From NCBI RefSeq assembly GCF_036946125.1, contig NZ_JAQIJT010000001.1:892501-956500 (forward strand): 64,000 nt of DNA. Reading direction: 5' to 3'. Shown piece by piece: positions 53,198 to 60,681 of the stretch. This DNA comes from Sphingomonas adhaesiva. GTDB lineage: Bacteria > Pseudomonadota > Alphaproteobacteria > Sphingomonadales > Sphingomonadaceae. The notes below the pieces were generated by a model. It ran no database searches and was not told where the DNA came from. It saw only the letters and a program-made list of their open reading frames with translations. Both the position numbers and the translations under genes were made by a program. The stretch's first letter is position 1. The number at the start of each line of letters is the position of its first letter.

Positions 53198-54430
53198 GCG
53201 CGGCGGCGTGCGGCAGTCGGTGCACAGGATGCCGCGACCCGTGGCGCGACCGCCGCGCTGCGCCTCGCGGTCGAGCGCGGCGAGCGCGCGGTCGAGGTCG
53301 GGCAGGTGCGCGGCGAGGCGGGCGGCGACGAACGGGGCGGCGAAGGAGGTGCCGCGCACGCTGCGGGCGCGGCCGTTCCGGTCGAGCGCGAGCAGGTCGG
53401 CGCCCGGCGCGGCGTAATCGAGCTTCGTCGCGTGCCCGGCCTCGATCAGGGGGCGCCCGCGGGCGTCGACGCCGGTGACGGCCAGCGCCTGCGGGTAGGA
53501 GGCGGGATAGGCGGGGGGCGCGGCGGGGCCGTCGTTGCCGACCGCGGCAACGACGATCGTCCCGCGCCGGCGTGCCGCCGCGACGACGCGCGCCAGCAGC
53601 GGGTTGGCGGGGCCGACGAGGCTGACGACCGCGACCGGCACCTGCTCGCGCGTCAGCCAGGCGAGCGCGCGCGCGATCGCGACCGCGTTGCCGCCCGCGG
53701 GGTCGCTGCCATAGACGTCGGCGACAAGGAGCGCGGCGCCGGGCGCGCTGGCACGGATGCCGCCGCCGCCGGTGAGCAGCGAGGCGATAGCGGCGGCGTG
53801 GTCGTTGGGGCGCGGCGCGCCGGCGGCGAATGCCTGTTGCCGGATCAGGCCGGGCGTGCCGGCGCGCACCCCGCCGTCGATGAGGCCGATCCGTGCGCCG
53901 CCTGGCGCAGCGGGGGGCGCGGCCATGGCGAGGGTCGTCGTGCCGAGCGCACCGCCGGGGAAGTGGAGCGGGTCGGCGCTGACCTCGCGTCCGGGCGCCA
54001 GCGCGCGCAGACGGGGCAGCGCACGGTCGACCGACTGGCCCTGCGGCGTGCGAAAGCGGGCATAGCCGATGCCGAGATCGCCCAGATCCTCGCGGGCGAT
54101 CAGGCGGAAACCCTGCGCCTGTGCCGCGGCGACGACGGTGTCGTCGGGGTCGACGACGACCAGTTCGCCCGCGCGGACCGCGTCGCCCGCGCGGTCGATT
54201 TCGATGCGGTCGGGATAGCGCCGCGCTAGGTCGCGGACACGGCGCAGCTGGTCGCGTGCGAGGGAGCGCGCGTCCGACAGCGTCGCCTCCACGGGAGAGA
54301 GCGTCTGCGCGACGCCGCTTAGCGTGCGCCCGACGACGCCCCCCAGCGGCGGGACGAGCTGCGCGGCGGCGGCGGCCGGCAGCGCCAGCAGCATGGCGGC
54401 GGCGAGGAGAGGACGGGGAGGGCGCATCAT
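53195..54430 (-). CDS. S8 (subtilisin) family serine protease, exported
   Basis: 411 residues: a signal peptide (LLAAAMLLALPAAAAAQ), a propeptide-like region, then the subtilase core with Asp in GLIDGGV, His in NDHAAAIASLLTG, Asn in VAAVGNDG and S362 in VRGTSFAAPFVAA. The tail ends CTDCRTPPR, and the TAG comes from the inverted-repeat element end, so the original C-terminus may have been changed. It is divergent from an ECF sigma/anti-sigma pair and may be its target or partner. The ATG start has no clear ribosome site. Confidence 0.87.
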   Translation of the reverse strand: MMRPPRPLLAAAMLLALPAAAAAQLVPPLGGVVGRTLSGVAQTLSPVEATLSDARSLARDQLRRVRDLARRYPDRIEIDRAGDAVRAGELVVVDPDDTVVAAAQAQGFRLIAREDLGDLGIGYARFRTPQGQSVDRALPRLRALAPGREVSADPLHFPGGALGTTTLAMAAPPAAPGGARIGLIDGGVRAGTPGLIRQQAFAAGAPRPNDHAAAIASLLTGGGGIRASAPGAALLVADVYGSDPAGGNAVAIARALAWLTREQVPVAVVSLVGPANPLLARVVAAARRRGTIVVAAVGNDGPAAPPAYPASYPQALAVTGVDARGRPLIEAGHATKLDYAAPGADLLALDRNGRARSVRGTSFAAPFVAARLAAHLPDLDRALAALDREAQRGGRATGRGILCTDCRTPPR

Positions 54431-54466
54431 CGGAGGCGTTTTAACCCGGATCGCATTCGTGTCATG

Positions 54467-54502
54467 CTGGATGAAACGGCGCGGGCGGTTCGTTTCATCC
54501 AG
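54467..54502. promoter_or_regulatory. perfect 12-bp dyad between the S8 protease and the ECF sigma gene
   Basis: CTGGATGAAACG at 54467-54478 and CGTTTCATCCAG at 54491-54502 are perfectly inverted around a 12-base GC-rich spacer. It lies in the 88-base divergent gap, 16 bases before the sigma factor start. It may be an operator for a dimeric regulator or a leader hairpin over the sigma gene ribosome site. Confidence 0.6.
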
Positions 54503-54518
54503 GAAAGGCGGGGTATCG

Positions 54519-55013
54519 GTGCCGGGATCGTCGAGCTTCACGGACGAATTGCTGACGCTGATACCGCGCCTGCGCCGCTTCGCGCACGCGCTGGCACGTG
54601 ACGGTGCCGATGCCGACGACCTGTTGCAGGCGTCGGTCGAGCGCGCGCTGGTGCGGCAGGATCAGTGGCAGCCGGGCACCCGGCTCGACAGTTGGATGTA
54701 CCGGATCATGCGCAACCTGTGGATCGATACCGCGCGCGCCACGCGGCGCCGCAGCGAGACGTTCGTCCCGCCCGACGCGGGGGAGGAGGTGGGCGCGATG
54801 GGCGAGCAGGAGGCGAGCGTGGAACTGCACCACGTGATGCGCGCGATGCAGACGCTGCCCGCCGAACAGCGCGAGGCGGTCGCCCTCGTGGTGGTGGAGG
54901 GCTTCGCCTACAAGGAGGCGGCCGAGATCCTGGACGTGCCGATCGGCACGCTCACCTCGCGGCTGGTGCGCGGGCGCGAGGCCCTGATGACGCGACTGGG
55001 AGAAGCGGCATGA
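54519..55013 (+). CDS. ECF-type RNA polymerase sigma factor
   Basis: 164 residues. Region 2: LIPRLRRFAHALARDGADADDLLQASVERAL and RLDSWMYRIMRNLWIDTARATRR. Region 4: AMQTLPAEQREAVALVVVEGFAYKEAAEILDVPIGTLTSRLVRGREAL. The GTG at 54519 is chosen for its AGGAAAGG upstream and normal length; ATG 54471 lies within the dyad. The stop overlaps the anti-sigma start (ATGA), so both are made together. It is not of the EcfG type by context, as PhyR is absent. Confidence 0.9.
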   Translation: MPGSSSFTDELLTLIPRLRRFAHALARDGADADDLLQASVERALVRQDQWQPGTRLDSWMYRIMRNLWIDTARATRRRSETFVPPDAGEEVGAMGEQEASVELHHVMRAMQTLPAEQREAVALVVVEGFAYKEAAEILDVPIGTLTSRLVRGREALMTRLGEAA

Positions 55014-55723
55014 CGATCGAGCCGGAGACCCTGATGGCCTATGCCGATGGCGCGCTGGACCCGATCGCGGCGAAGCGCGTGGAGCGTGCCATCGCGGAGG
55101 ATCCGCGGCTGGGCGAGGACGTGGCACGCCACCGCGCGCTCGCGGCGCGGCTGCGCGGCGGGCTGGCGCCGGCGGCGACGGTCCCCGATGCGATCGCGCG
55201 GAGGCTGGCGGATGCGGGCAAGGTGACGCCGCTGCGCCGCCCGGAGCGTGCGCCGATGCGGCGCTGGGCAAGGAACTGGGCAGGCGGCGGGGCGGTCGCG
55301 GCCAGCCTGCTGGTCGGCGCGATGGTCGGGCAGATGCTGCCGCGCGACACGGGAGCGATCGCGCTGGACGATGGGCGCGCGGTGGTGCGCGGCGACATCG
55401 CGCGGGCGCTCGACACGCAACTGGCCTCCACCCAGCCGGCGGATGCGCCGGTACGCGTCGGCCTGACGTTCCGCGACGCCGGGGGGGCGCTCTGCCGCAC
55501 CTTCGAGCGGCAGGCGGTGGCGGGGATCGCCTGCGCCGCCCGCGACGGCTGGGGCGTGGCGCGGCTGTACGGCGGGGCAGCGCAGGAGCGCAGCGAGTTC
55601 CGGCAGGCCGCATCGGCGCAGGCGGCAATGATGGCGGATGTCGACGCGATGGCGAAGGGTGATCCGATGGACGCCGCCGCAGAACGGAAAGCGCTGGCGG
55701 AGTTGAGATCGGATCGCGACTGA
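55010..55723 (+). CDS. membrane anti-sigma factor
   Basis: 237 residues: N-terminal cytoplasmic ETLMAYADGALDPIAAKRVERAIAEDPRLGEDVARHRALAARL (anti-sigma fold, without the zinc-binding HxxxCxxC), one membrane helix (GGAVAASLLVGAMVGQML, about residues 90-108) and a periplasmic part with one Cys pair (ALCRTFERQAVAGIACAA). It holds the partner sigma at the membrane until a periplasmic signal arrives. The divergent periplasmic protease could take part in its release (inference). Confidence 0.88.
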   Translation: MTIEPETLMAYADGALDPIAAKRVERAIAEDPRLGEDVARHRALAARLRGGLAPAATVPDAIARRLADAGKVTPLRRPERAPMRRWARNWAGGGAVAASLLVGAMVGQMLPRDTGAIALDDGRAVVRGDIARALDTQLASTQPADAPVRVGLTFRDAGGALCRTFERQAVAGIACAARDGWGVARLYGGAAQERSEFRQAASAQAAMMADVDAMAKGDPMDAAAERKALAELRSDRD

Positions 55724-55754
55724 TTATCATCTTCACGACTTCGGCCGTGCGAAG

Positions 55755-55779
55755 GGCGTGTTCCGGCGTGAAACACGCC
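55755..55779 (+). terminator. hairpin after the anti-sigma gene
   Basis: Stem GGCGTGTT / AACACGCC (8 bp) with a 9-base loop, 31 bases after the anti-sigma stop. It is followed by an A/T-rich stretch (TACTTTAGCTTCATATATCGC) that may be the promoter of the porin gene, and a CCTTCCGGAAGG palindrome at the porin leader. Confidence 0.5.
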
Positions 55780-55849
55780 ATCGGCCGCATACTTTAGCTT
55801 CATATATCGCGGTTATCATCGCAACCTTCCGGAAGGATTGGGGGATGCG

Positions 55850-57037
55850 GTGCTGCGGTCGTCGATCGGGACTATTGTCGGTGCGCTGACACTGCTGATG
55901 GCGGTGCCCGCCTCCGCGCAGGACGAGGATCCGGCGGAGCCCGCGGTCGCGTTCAACCTGCGCTACAAGGCGGATGTGCTGGGCGTGGTCCATGGCGGGG
56001 TGCGCAAGGGCGTGCGCTATCTCGACAATCTGGACGCGACGATGGCGGTCGATCTGGAGCGGGTGGCGAAGCTGTCGAACACCCGCGCCTTCGTCTATCT
56101 GCTCTACAACAACGGCACCAGCTTCTCGCCCGCGCTGGCGGGCGATGCGCAGATCGTGTCGAACATCGAGACCGGCGTGCAGGCGGTGCGATTGTACGAG
56201 GCATGGATCGAACACGGCGACGAGCGGCTGGCGGCGCGGGTCGGGCTGTACGACGTCAGCAGCGAGTTCGACATGCTCGAATCCTCGGCGATGTTCGTCA
56301 ACAGCGCGTTCGGGACCGGGACCGACCTGTCGCAGACGGGCAATAACGGACCGTCGATCTTCCCGGTGACGGCGCCGGGCGTGCGCCTGCAGGGCATGAT
56401 CGGCGAGCATCTGACGCTGCGCGGCGCGGTGCTGGAGGGGACGCCCGGCGATCCCCGTCATCCGGGGCGCACCGTGATCGCGCTACAGCCGCGTGACGGC
56501 ATCTTCGCGATCGCGGAGGCGGACGTGCATGCCGGGACGGCGCGGCTGATCGCGGGGACGTGGCGCTATACCGCCAAGTTCGAGATCCAGCGCGGACCCG
56601 ATGACGGCGAGACCGGGCGGGAGCCGGCGATGGGCACCGGCAACGCGGGCGTCTACATCCGCGGCGAGGCGCAGGTGGCGGGGAACGAGGAACGCTCGCT
56701 CGCCGCGTTCTTCCGGCTGGGCACCGCGGCGGGGCGCTTCAACCTGTTCGACCATTTCGGCAGCGTCGGCGTCAATGCGCGCGGGCTGTTCGAACGCGAG
56801 GGGCAGGGCGAGCTGGGCGTCGGCATCGCGCACGCGAGAACCTCCGCGCTGACGCGGTCGGTGACGCCCGATACCGCGCTGGGCGAGACGGCGTTCGAAC
56901 TGTCCTATCGCACGAAGCTGACGCCGCATCTCGCGGTCCAGCCGGACGTGCAATATATCATCGATCCGTCGGGCAGCACGCGGCAGCGCGACGTGCTGGT
57001 GGTGGGTATCCGCTTCGACGCGATCCTGCGACCCTGA
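55850..57037 (+). CDS. OprB-like carbohydrate-selective porin
   Basis: 395 residues: a signal peptide (SSIGTIVGALTLLMAVPASAQ), then the OprB pattern of AFNLRYKADVLGVVHGGVRKGVRYLDNLDATMAVDLERV, YEAWIEH, GLYDVSSEFDMLESSAMFVNSAFG and a final amphipathic strand ending AILRP. It forms a sugar-permeable outer-membrane channel in known relatives. GTG 55850 is selected since TTG 55838 is too close to the ribosome site. No sugar-transport genes adjoin. Confidence 0.87.
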   Translation: MLRSSIGTIVGALTLLMAVPASAQDEDPAEPAVAFNLRYKADVLGVVHGGVRKGVRYLDNLDATMAVDLERVAKLSNTRAFVYLLYNNGTSFSPALAGDAQIVSNIETGVQAVRLYEAWIEHGDERLAARVGLYDVSSEFDMLESSAMFVNSAFGTGTDLSQTGNNGPSIFPVTAPGVRLQGMIGEHLTLRGAVLEGTPGDPRHPGRTVIALQPRDGIFAIAEADVHAGTARLIAGTWRYTAKFEIQRGPDDGETGREPAMGTGNAGVYIRGEAQVAGNEERSLAAFFRLGTAAGRFNLFDHFGSVGVNARGLFEREGQGELGVGIAHARTSALTRSVTPDTALGETAFELSYRTKLTPHLAVQPDVQYIIDPSGSTRQRDVLVVGIRFDAILRP

Positions 57038-57047
57038 CATACCCGGG

Positions 57048-57198
57048 CCTTTGCAAAACAGGTGCAACGGCATCGGGTCCACGCCGTGCTCCTGCGCAGG
57101 CAGGAGCCCAGGGCCCAGCAGGACAACGCCTTATGGGACCTGTAACTCCGGGCTCCTGCCTTCGCAGGAGCACGGTGTCGCCTCTTGCAAAGGTCCCG
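57048..57198. repeat. dispersed stem-loop repeat, copy 2
   Basis: It matches copy 1 along its whole length at a glance: TTTGCAAAA border, CAACGGCATCG..TCCACGCCGTGCTCCTGCGCAGG, the loop AACGCCTTATGGGACCTG and the closing GCAGGAGCACGGTGT...TTGCAAAGGTCCCG. Inner arms are 57085-57113 and 57146-57174. It sits between the porin stop and the convergent nuclease gene. Copy 1's 15-bp outer arms are not preserved here. Confidence 0.78.
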
Positions 57199-57233
57199 CG
57201 ACGATCGGGGAGGGGAACGGGTCCCGGTCGATG

Positions 57234-57267
57234 CGGGATGGCGGACCGGACTGCGTCCGCCATCCCG
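57234..57267. terminator. hairpin between copy 2 of the repeat and the nuclease gene end
   Basis: Perfect 12-bp stem CGGGATGGCGGA / TCCGCCATCCCG with a 10-base loop, 13 bases from the nuclease stop. It is a likely terminator for that minus-strand gene, although no T-tract follows. Confidence 0.5.
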
Positions 57268-57279
57268 TTCGGGCCGGTA

Positions 57280-60200
57280 TCAGAAGAAGGAATAGTCGCC
57301 CGCGGTCAGCTTGTTGGTGCCGTCCGCCATCTGGACCAGCAGCTGGCCCGCCACGCCGGCGTCGGTGACCACGCGGTAGATCTGCGTGGTGGCGTTGCCG
57401 CCCAGGTCGCGGACATATTCCAGCCGCGCGGTCGCGCCGAAGCCGGTGAAGGACAGGAAGTCCTGCTCCCCGGTGCCGCTGGTGCCCGCGCCGTGGAAGT
57501 CGATGACGTGGTCGAACTGTCCGCCGTTGGCGGCGGGGTCGGCGAGATCGCCCGCCAGGAACACGAACGTGTCGTTGCCCGCACCGCCGTGGACGCGATC
57601 CGCCCCGGTGCCGCCGCGGATCGTATCGTTGCCGGCACCGCCGCGCAGGCGATCCGCCCCCGCCCCGCCGAACAGCGTATCGGCGAAGGCCGAGCCGGTG
57701 ACCGCATCGTCGCCCGCGCCCGCATTCACGGTCACCGCCCGTGCCGCCCGCGCGTAGCCGACGTCGTCCGCGCCGCCGCCCAGCACGATCGCGGCATCGA
57801 CGCGGAAGCGGGCCAGCGTCGGATCGTGATCGCTGACCGGATCGGCGAAGCCGGTGTTGAGATGGACGATGTCGAACTGCGAATCCGCCGCCAGCCCGGA
57901 GGAGGCGAGGATGTGGTCGAGCTGCTGCGAATTGCCCTCGAAGATGGTGGTGTAGCGTTCCTCGGGCGACAGCTGACGCGTCAGGTTCGTCAGGCTGCCG
58001 TTCTGCTCCAGCACGGTGAGCGACTGTTCGAAGTAGAAGCCGTTGAAGTCGCCCGCGACCGCGATCTTCGCATTCGGGTCGGCGAGCTGGAGCTTCTGGA
58101 TATAGGCCGCGAGCGCCGCGCTCTGATCGTTGCGGACCTGCTCGCCCGCGTTCGCCGGCGGCTGCACCGCGCCGAACAGCGGGTCGCTGCCGATGCGCGC
58201 CTGGTTGTGGACCGCGACCGTGGTCACCGTCTGGCCGTTGAAGGTGAAGTCCGCGACCAGCGGCTTGCGGCTGTTGCGGAAGGCGTCGCCGTTCGAAAGG
58301 TCGGGATCGGCGACCAGCCGCGCGCTGCCGTCGACATAGCCGACGCGGTCGGTGTTGTAGAGGAAGCCGTTGCGGATGTTGCCGTTGTTCTGCCCGCCGT
58401 TGGTGTTGGCGACGGTCGGCGCGACCTCGACATAGGCGTAGCGCGGGCCGCCGGCGGCGACGATCGCGTCGATCAGCTTCTGCGCGCTGGCGGTGCCGGT
58501 CAGGTCGGTGCCGTTTCCGGGACCGTCATTGTCCTGCACCTCGACCAGCGCGACGATGTCGGGCGCCTTCAGATTGTTGGCGATGTCGCTGGCACGCTGA
58601 TCGATGTCGGCCTGCGGCGCGACCGCGCTGAAATTCTCGATATTGTATTCGGCGAAGGTCAGGTGGTCGCCATCGCCGACCAGCGCCGTCGTCTCGCGCG
58701 GGGGGATCGCGGTCGACGTGGTGTTCTGGATCGAGGTGGCGATCAGCTCGTAATTGCCGCCGAAATAGTGGATGACGCCGGTCACGTCGCCCAGTCTGTC
58801 GCCCATGACGTAGTTCGGGCTGAAGTTCGCCAGCACGCCCGAGTCGACATAGACCTGGATCCGCTCCGGGTTGAAGTCGGCGGTGACGATGTCCCCGCCG
58901 GTCAGCGTGATGCCGCCGCGGCCGTTGACGCCCGTCGCGCCGATGCCGCCGTCCGCGATGACCCAGGTCGAGCCCCCGCTGCTGGGCGCGACCGCGGTCG
59001 CGCCGTGGATGGTGACGACCATGCCCTCCAGCGCCTCGTAGAAATCGGCGCCGTCGGTCTGCGGATCGAAGCTGGAGAAGCCGTCGTTCTCGATGACGGA
59101 GGTCGGCGGCAGCAGCTTGCCCGCGCCGATCTCCGTCGCGGTGACGGTGCCCAGCGGGGCGGCGAGCGTGGTGATGACCGGCGCGGTCAGCTGCGTCACC
59201 GGCAGGTTGGTGGCGATGCCGGCGGTATATTCGTTGACCACGCCCTGCACCTGCACCGACTGGCCGACCGTGACGGTCGGCGCCGCGCCGGTGAAGACGA
59301 AGATCGCGTCCGATGTCCGCGCGTTGCCGTCGCCGTTCGGGTCCTGCATCCAGAAGCCGCGCGAGCCGGTGGTGTCGATCGCGGTGACCACGCCCTGTGT
59401 CAGGACGGTGGCGCCGACGAACTCGGACACGTGCCGCTCGCCCTGGATGGTGCCGATCGCGATCTGCTGAAGCGGATTGGCGACGGTGAAGTCGATCGGG
59501 TCGCCCGCGGTGCCCGCATAGGCGTTCTTCGCGACGTCGACGAGCACGCCGGAGGCGACCTGCACCTGATAGCGGACGCCGCCGGCGAGGTCCGCGGCGG
59601 GGTTGATCGTCACGGTGCTGCCCGAAATGGTCACCTGGCCGGTGTCGCCCACCGCGATGGTGCGGGTATCGCCATTGTCGCCGGCCAGCACGATGTCGCC
59701 GGTGCCGGCATAGACCGGCTCCGAAAAGCGCAGGACGATGTTCGCGTCGGTCGCCACGCCCGCGGCGTCGTCCGCCGGGGTTGAGCCGGTCAGCGTCGGC
59801 GCGACGGTGTCGCTGACGCCGCCCGCGACCGAGGTGACGCGGATGTTGTCGACACCGACCCATTCGTCGCTGCCGGTCGCGTTGGACGTGGCGAAGCGGA
59901 TCTGGATCTGGCTCTGCCCGTCGAGCGCGGAGGGAAGCGCGATGTCGGGATAGTTCACCGACTTCGTCAGCGAGGGTCCGTCGGACGCGTCGACGACATA
60001 TTGCAGCGTGGTCCAGGTGCCGCCGTCGCCGACGCGATACTGGACGGCGAAGCTCTGCGACGCGTTGTCGGCGGTCGAATCCACGTCGCGCAGGTCGAAC
60101 GACAGCGTCAGGCCCGACCGGCCGGTGGCGTCGAGATGCAGGACGAGGCTGGGGGAATCCGCGGTGCCGGAGCCCTGCAGCGCGACGATCGGATCGGCGA

Positions 60201-60471
60201 GCGACTGGAACACGCCCACGCCGCCGCTGGTGCTGGCGACGTTGCTGCCGAGGATCACCGCGTCGATGTTGCCGAGATCGGTGATGGTGGTCGAATTGGC
60301 GGGGACCGCGTTCGCGCTGGTCGAGCTGGAGACATCGCCGAGATAGCCGACCCAGTAAGGGGCCTTGCTCCAGTCGTCGGCGGCGACGTTCGCGGCCGTC
60401 GTGCTCCAATCCTCGAAGAAGTCGCTGTCGCCGAGCTTGAAATAGCGCGTGTATTCCGGCGTCGTCACCAT
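57280..60471 (-). CDS. ExeM/NucH-type extracellular nuclease with RTX repeats
   Basis: 1063 residues. From the N-terminus: a beta-sandwich region (about 10-210), a bacterial Ig-like domain (VAPTLTGSTPADDAAGVATDANIVLRFSE), an OB-like YhcR segment (about 340-560), an endonuclease/exonuclease/phosphatase domain (FAEYNIENFS, VAVHNQAR, VAGDFNGFYFEQ, DHILASSG, VSDHDPTLARF) and RTX calcium repeats (GGAGADRLRGGAGNDTIRGGTGADRV). It has no N-terminal signal peptide but a C-terminal type I secretion-like end (DYSFF). It probably degrades extracellular DNA. No type I transporter genes are in the window. Confidence 0.9.
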   Translation of the reverse strand: MVTTPEYTRYFKLGDSDFFEDWSTTAANVAADDWSKAPYWVGYLGDVSSSTSANAVPANSTTITDLGNIDAVILGSNVASTSGGVGVFQSLADPIVALQGSGTADSPSLVLHLDATGRSGLTLSFDLRDVDSTADNASQSFAVQYRVGDGGTWTTLQYVVDASDGPSLTKSVNYPDIALPSALDGQSQIQIRFATSNATGSDEWVGVDNIRVTSVAGGVSDTVAPTLTGSTPADDAAGVATDANIVLRFSEPVYAGTGDIVLAGDNGDTRTIAVGDTGQVTISGSTVTINPAADLAGGVRYQVQVASGVLVDVAKNAYAGTAGDPIDFTVANPLQQIAIGTIQGERHVSEFVGATVLTQGVVTAIDTTGSRGFWMQDPNGDGNARTSDAIFVFTGAAPTVTVGQSVQVQGVVNEYTAGIATNLPVTQLTAPVITTLAAPLGTVTATEIGAGKLLPPTSVIENDGFSSFDPQTDGADFYEALEGMVVTIHGATAVAPSSGGSTWVIADGGIGATGVNGRGGITLTGGDIVTADFNPERIQVYVDSGVLANFSPNYVMGDRLGDVTGVIHYFGGNYELIATSIQNTTSTAIPPRETTALVGDGDHLTFAEYNIENFSAVAPQADIDQRASDIANNLKAPDIVALVEVQDNDGPGNGTDLTGTASAQKLIDAIVAAGGPRYAYVEVAPTVANTNGGQNNGNIRNGFLYNTDRVGYVDGSARLVADPDLSNGDAFRNSRKPLVADFTFNGQTVTTVAVHNQARIGSDPLFGAVQPPANAGEQVRNDQSAALAAYIQKLQLADPNAKIAVAGDFNGFYFEQSLTVLEQNGSLTNLTRQLSPEERYTTIFEGNSQQLDHILASSGLAADSQFDIVHLNTGFADPVSDHDPTLARFRVDAAIVLGGGADDVGYARAARAVTVNAGAGDDAVTGSAFADTLFGGAGADRLRGGAGNDTIRGGTGADRVHGGAGNDTFVFLAGDLADPAANGGQFDHVIDFHGAGTSGTGEQDFLSFTGFGATARLEYVRDLGGNATTQIYRVVTDAGVAGQLLVQMADGTNKLTAGDYSFF

Positions 60472-60681
60472 GGTCTATGCCCCGTCCCGATAGGTATCCC
60501 CCGGCGACTATGAGCGCCAGATGACAGGTTCGCGACAGCGATCTGCATCCTGGCGCGTCGGTTCGTCGCATCGTCGTCCCGCAGGGGGACGGGCCCGCGT
60601 CCACCGATCCGGGTAGCGAAAGGGCGCGTGGTTAACGGGTTGTTCGCCGTCCTCGCGTATCGGGCGGGCGATCCATCGGCG
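60472..60681. promoter_or_regulatory. 210-base divergent gap, ExeM-like nuclease / three-module glycan protein
   Basis: No gene. The nuclease side carries CGTCACCATGGTC at its start. The middle has GTTAACGGGTTGTTCGCC near 60630. No recognised operator or repeat. In-frame GTG and TTG codons upstream of 60682 would extend the rightward protein. Confidence 0.3.
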
